14,125 bases of DNA from Clostridiales bacterium UBA4080 (GTDB taxonomy: Bacteria; Bacillota; Clostridia; Lachnospirales; Vallitaleaceae): the NCBI GenBank assembly GCA_002381865.1, contig DFYO01000036.1:34221-48345 (forward strand), written 5' to 3'. Below the pieces are notes generated by a model, which was given only the letters and a program-made list of their open reading frames with translations, had not been told where the DNA came from and searched no databases. The position numbers and the translations under genes were made by a program. Position 1 is the stretch's first letter; each line of letters opens with the position of its first letter. Positions 13,599 through 14,125 of this stretch are shown in pieces.

Positions 13599-14099
13599 AT
13601 GGAAAACAAATTAGATTATGGATATTATAAGTCTCCAATAGGTATTATAAAAATAGTTGCATCAGATAATTATATTAAAGAGCTAGCCTTTGTCAAAGAA
13701 GTAAATCAGCTTGCTGATGATTTTGATAATAATTATTCTGAAATAATAAAGAACACAATTTTGCAGCTAAATGAATATTTTCAAGGAAAGAGAAGGGACT
13801 TCTATCTGCCGCTTCAGCCTAAGGGTACTTGCTTTCAACAAAGAGTCTGGCAGGAGCTAGAAAAGATAGATTATGGCAAAACTGCTTCCTACAAAGAGAT
13901 AGCTTTAAAAACAGGAAATGAAAAAGCAACAAGAGCAGTAGGAGGAGCAAATAATAAAAATCCGATTGCAATTATTATCCCATGTCACAGAGTTATTGGG
14001 ACAAATGGTTCTATGGTTGGGTATTCTGGGGGATTGGATAAAAAACTGTTTTTGCTGAATCTAGAAATACAAACTATTAATAAAAATGAACCTCGATAG
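13599..14099 (+). CDS. ogt: methylated-DNA--protein-cysteine S-methyltransferase (Ogt/MGMT)
   Basis: This 166-residue protein is an O6-alkylguanine-DNA alkyltransferase, which moves the alkyl group from damaged guanine (or O4-alkylthymine) to its own cysteine in a single-use reaction. The active-site motif IPCHRVIG has Cys129. The family also shows FQQRVWQELEKIDYGKTASY (helix-turn-helix entry and Tyr98) and TRAVGGANNKNP with the arginine finger Arg112; these are present. The N-terminal domain (YYKSPIGIIKIVAS) matches the family. Length is usual for stand-alone Ogt; no Ada domain is attached. It lies 39 bases after ftsY with no visible terminator, so it may be read through from smc-ftsY. This neighbour is not part of the usual ftsY-ylxM-ffh order, so it is an accessory junction point. 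Confidence 0.94.
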   Translation: MENKLDYGYYKSPIGIIKIVASDNYIKELAFVKEVNQLADDFDNNYSEIIKNTILQLNEYFQGKRRDFYLPLQPKGTCFQQRVWQELEKIDYGKTASYKEIALKTGNEKATRAVGGANNKNPIAIIIPCHRVIGTNGSMVGYSGGLDKKLFLLNLEIQTINKNEPR

Positions 14100-14100
14100 A

Positions 14101-14125
14101 GTGTCAACCATTTTTGAAAATGTCC
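14101..14125. mobile_element. possible IS21-like terminal sequence (window edge)
   Basis: The final bases, beginning GTGTCAACCATTTTTG and ending AAAATGTCC, resemble the TGTCA-type ends and ATTTTTGAAAATGTC subterminal repeats I associate with IS21-family elements. It starts two bases after the ogt stop. No transposase is visible because the window ends here, so the call rests on resemblance only. Confidence 0.25.

Noticed and set aside
1..14125. A previously undescribed multi-gene system
   Set aside because: Every substantial gene except the small coiled-coil one belongs to a known housekeeping family. I saw no CRISPR array, toxin-antitoxin pair, defence genes, tRNA or rRNA.

Overview
The window is a low-GC, housekeeping-rich stretch from a Firmicute, most likely a member of the Clostridia. 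This rests on the AT-rich sequence, strong AGGAGG-type ribosome binding sites, frequent GTG/TTG starts, good sigma-A type promoters, and gene order. The order rsmD-coaD-...-tmcAL(ylbM)-pta-ackA-DUF177(ylbN)-rpmF-plsX-acpP-rnc-smc-ftsY merges two syntenic blocks also known from Bacillus subtilis. The genus cannot be fixed from sequence reading alone.

Layout. Positions 1-220 are non-coding or carry a gene remnant: two interleaved hairpins, then a promoter region for rsmD. rsmD, coaD and a 172-residue coiled-coil protein gene form a tight forward operon (221-1815); coaD and the coiled-coil gene overlap by 8 bases. tmcAL lies on the reverse strand (1817-3055), converging on that operon with one base between stop codons. 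A 253-bp divergent intergenic region (3056-3308) holds candidate promoters for tmcAL and pta and a 15-bp palindrome that exactly matches the 7-1-7 Fur box. pta-ackA (3309-5528) is the acetate/ATP operon and ends at a good intrinsic terminator. A consensus promoter (TTGACA, 17 bp, TATAAT) then drives the DUF177 gene and rpmF. plsX has its own promoter; acpP follows it, and a long hairpin separates acpP from rnc, which has an extended -10 promoter. A GC-rich hairpin precedes smc, ftsY and an O6-alkylguanine-DNA alkyltransferase gene. The last 26 bases resemble the end of a mobile element, but this is weak.

How the genes work together. The set covers 16S rRNA methylation (rsmD), CoA synthesis (coaD), acetyl-CoA to acetate with ATP gain (pta, ackA), acetate-dependent tRNA modification (tmcAL), ribosomal protein L32 (rpmF), phospholipid/fatty-acid initiation (plsX, acpP), RNA processing (rnc), chromosome condensation (smc), membrane protein targeting (ftsY) and alkylation repair (ogt-like). 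fabD and fabG, which lie between plsX and acpP in B. subtilis, are absent here, as is ylbJ near tmcAL.

I found no convincing novel multi-gene system. The observations most worth checking are the Fur-box palindrome upstream of tmcAL/pta, the 21-bp tandem repeat that extends the acidic N-terminus of FtsY, and the structured segment at the left edge. There is no gene-free stretch longer than 300 bases.
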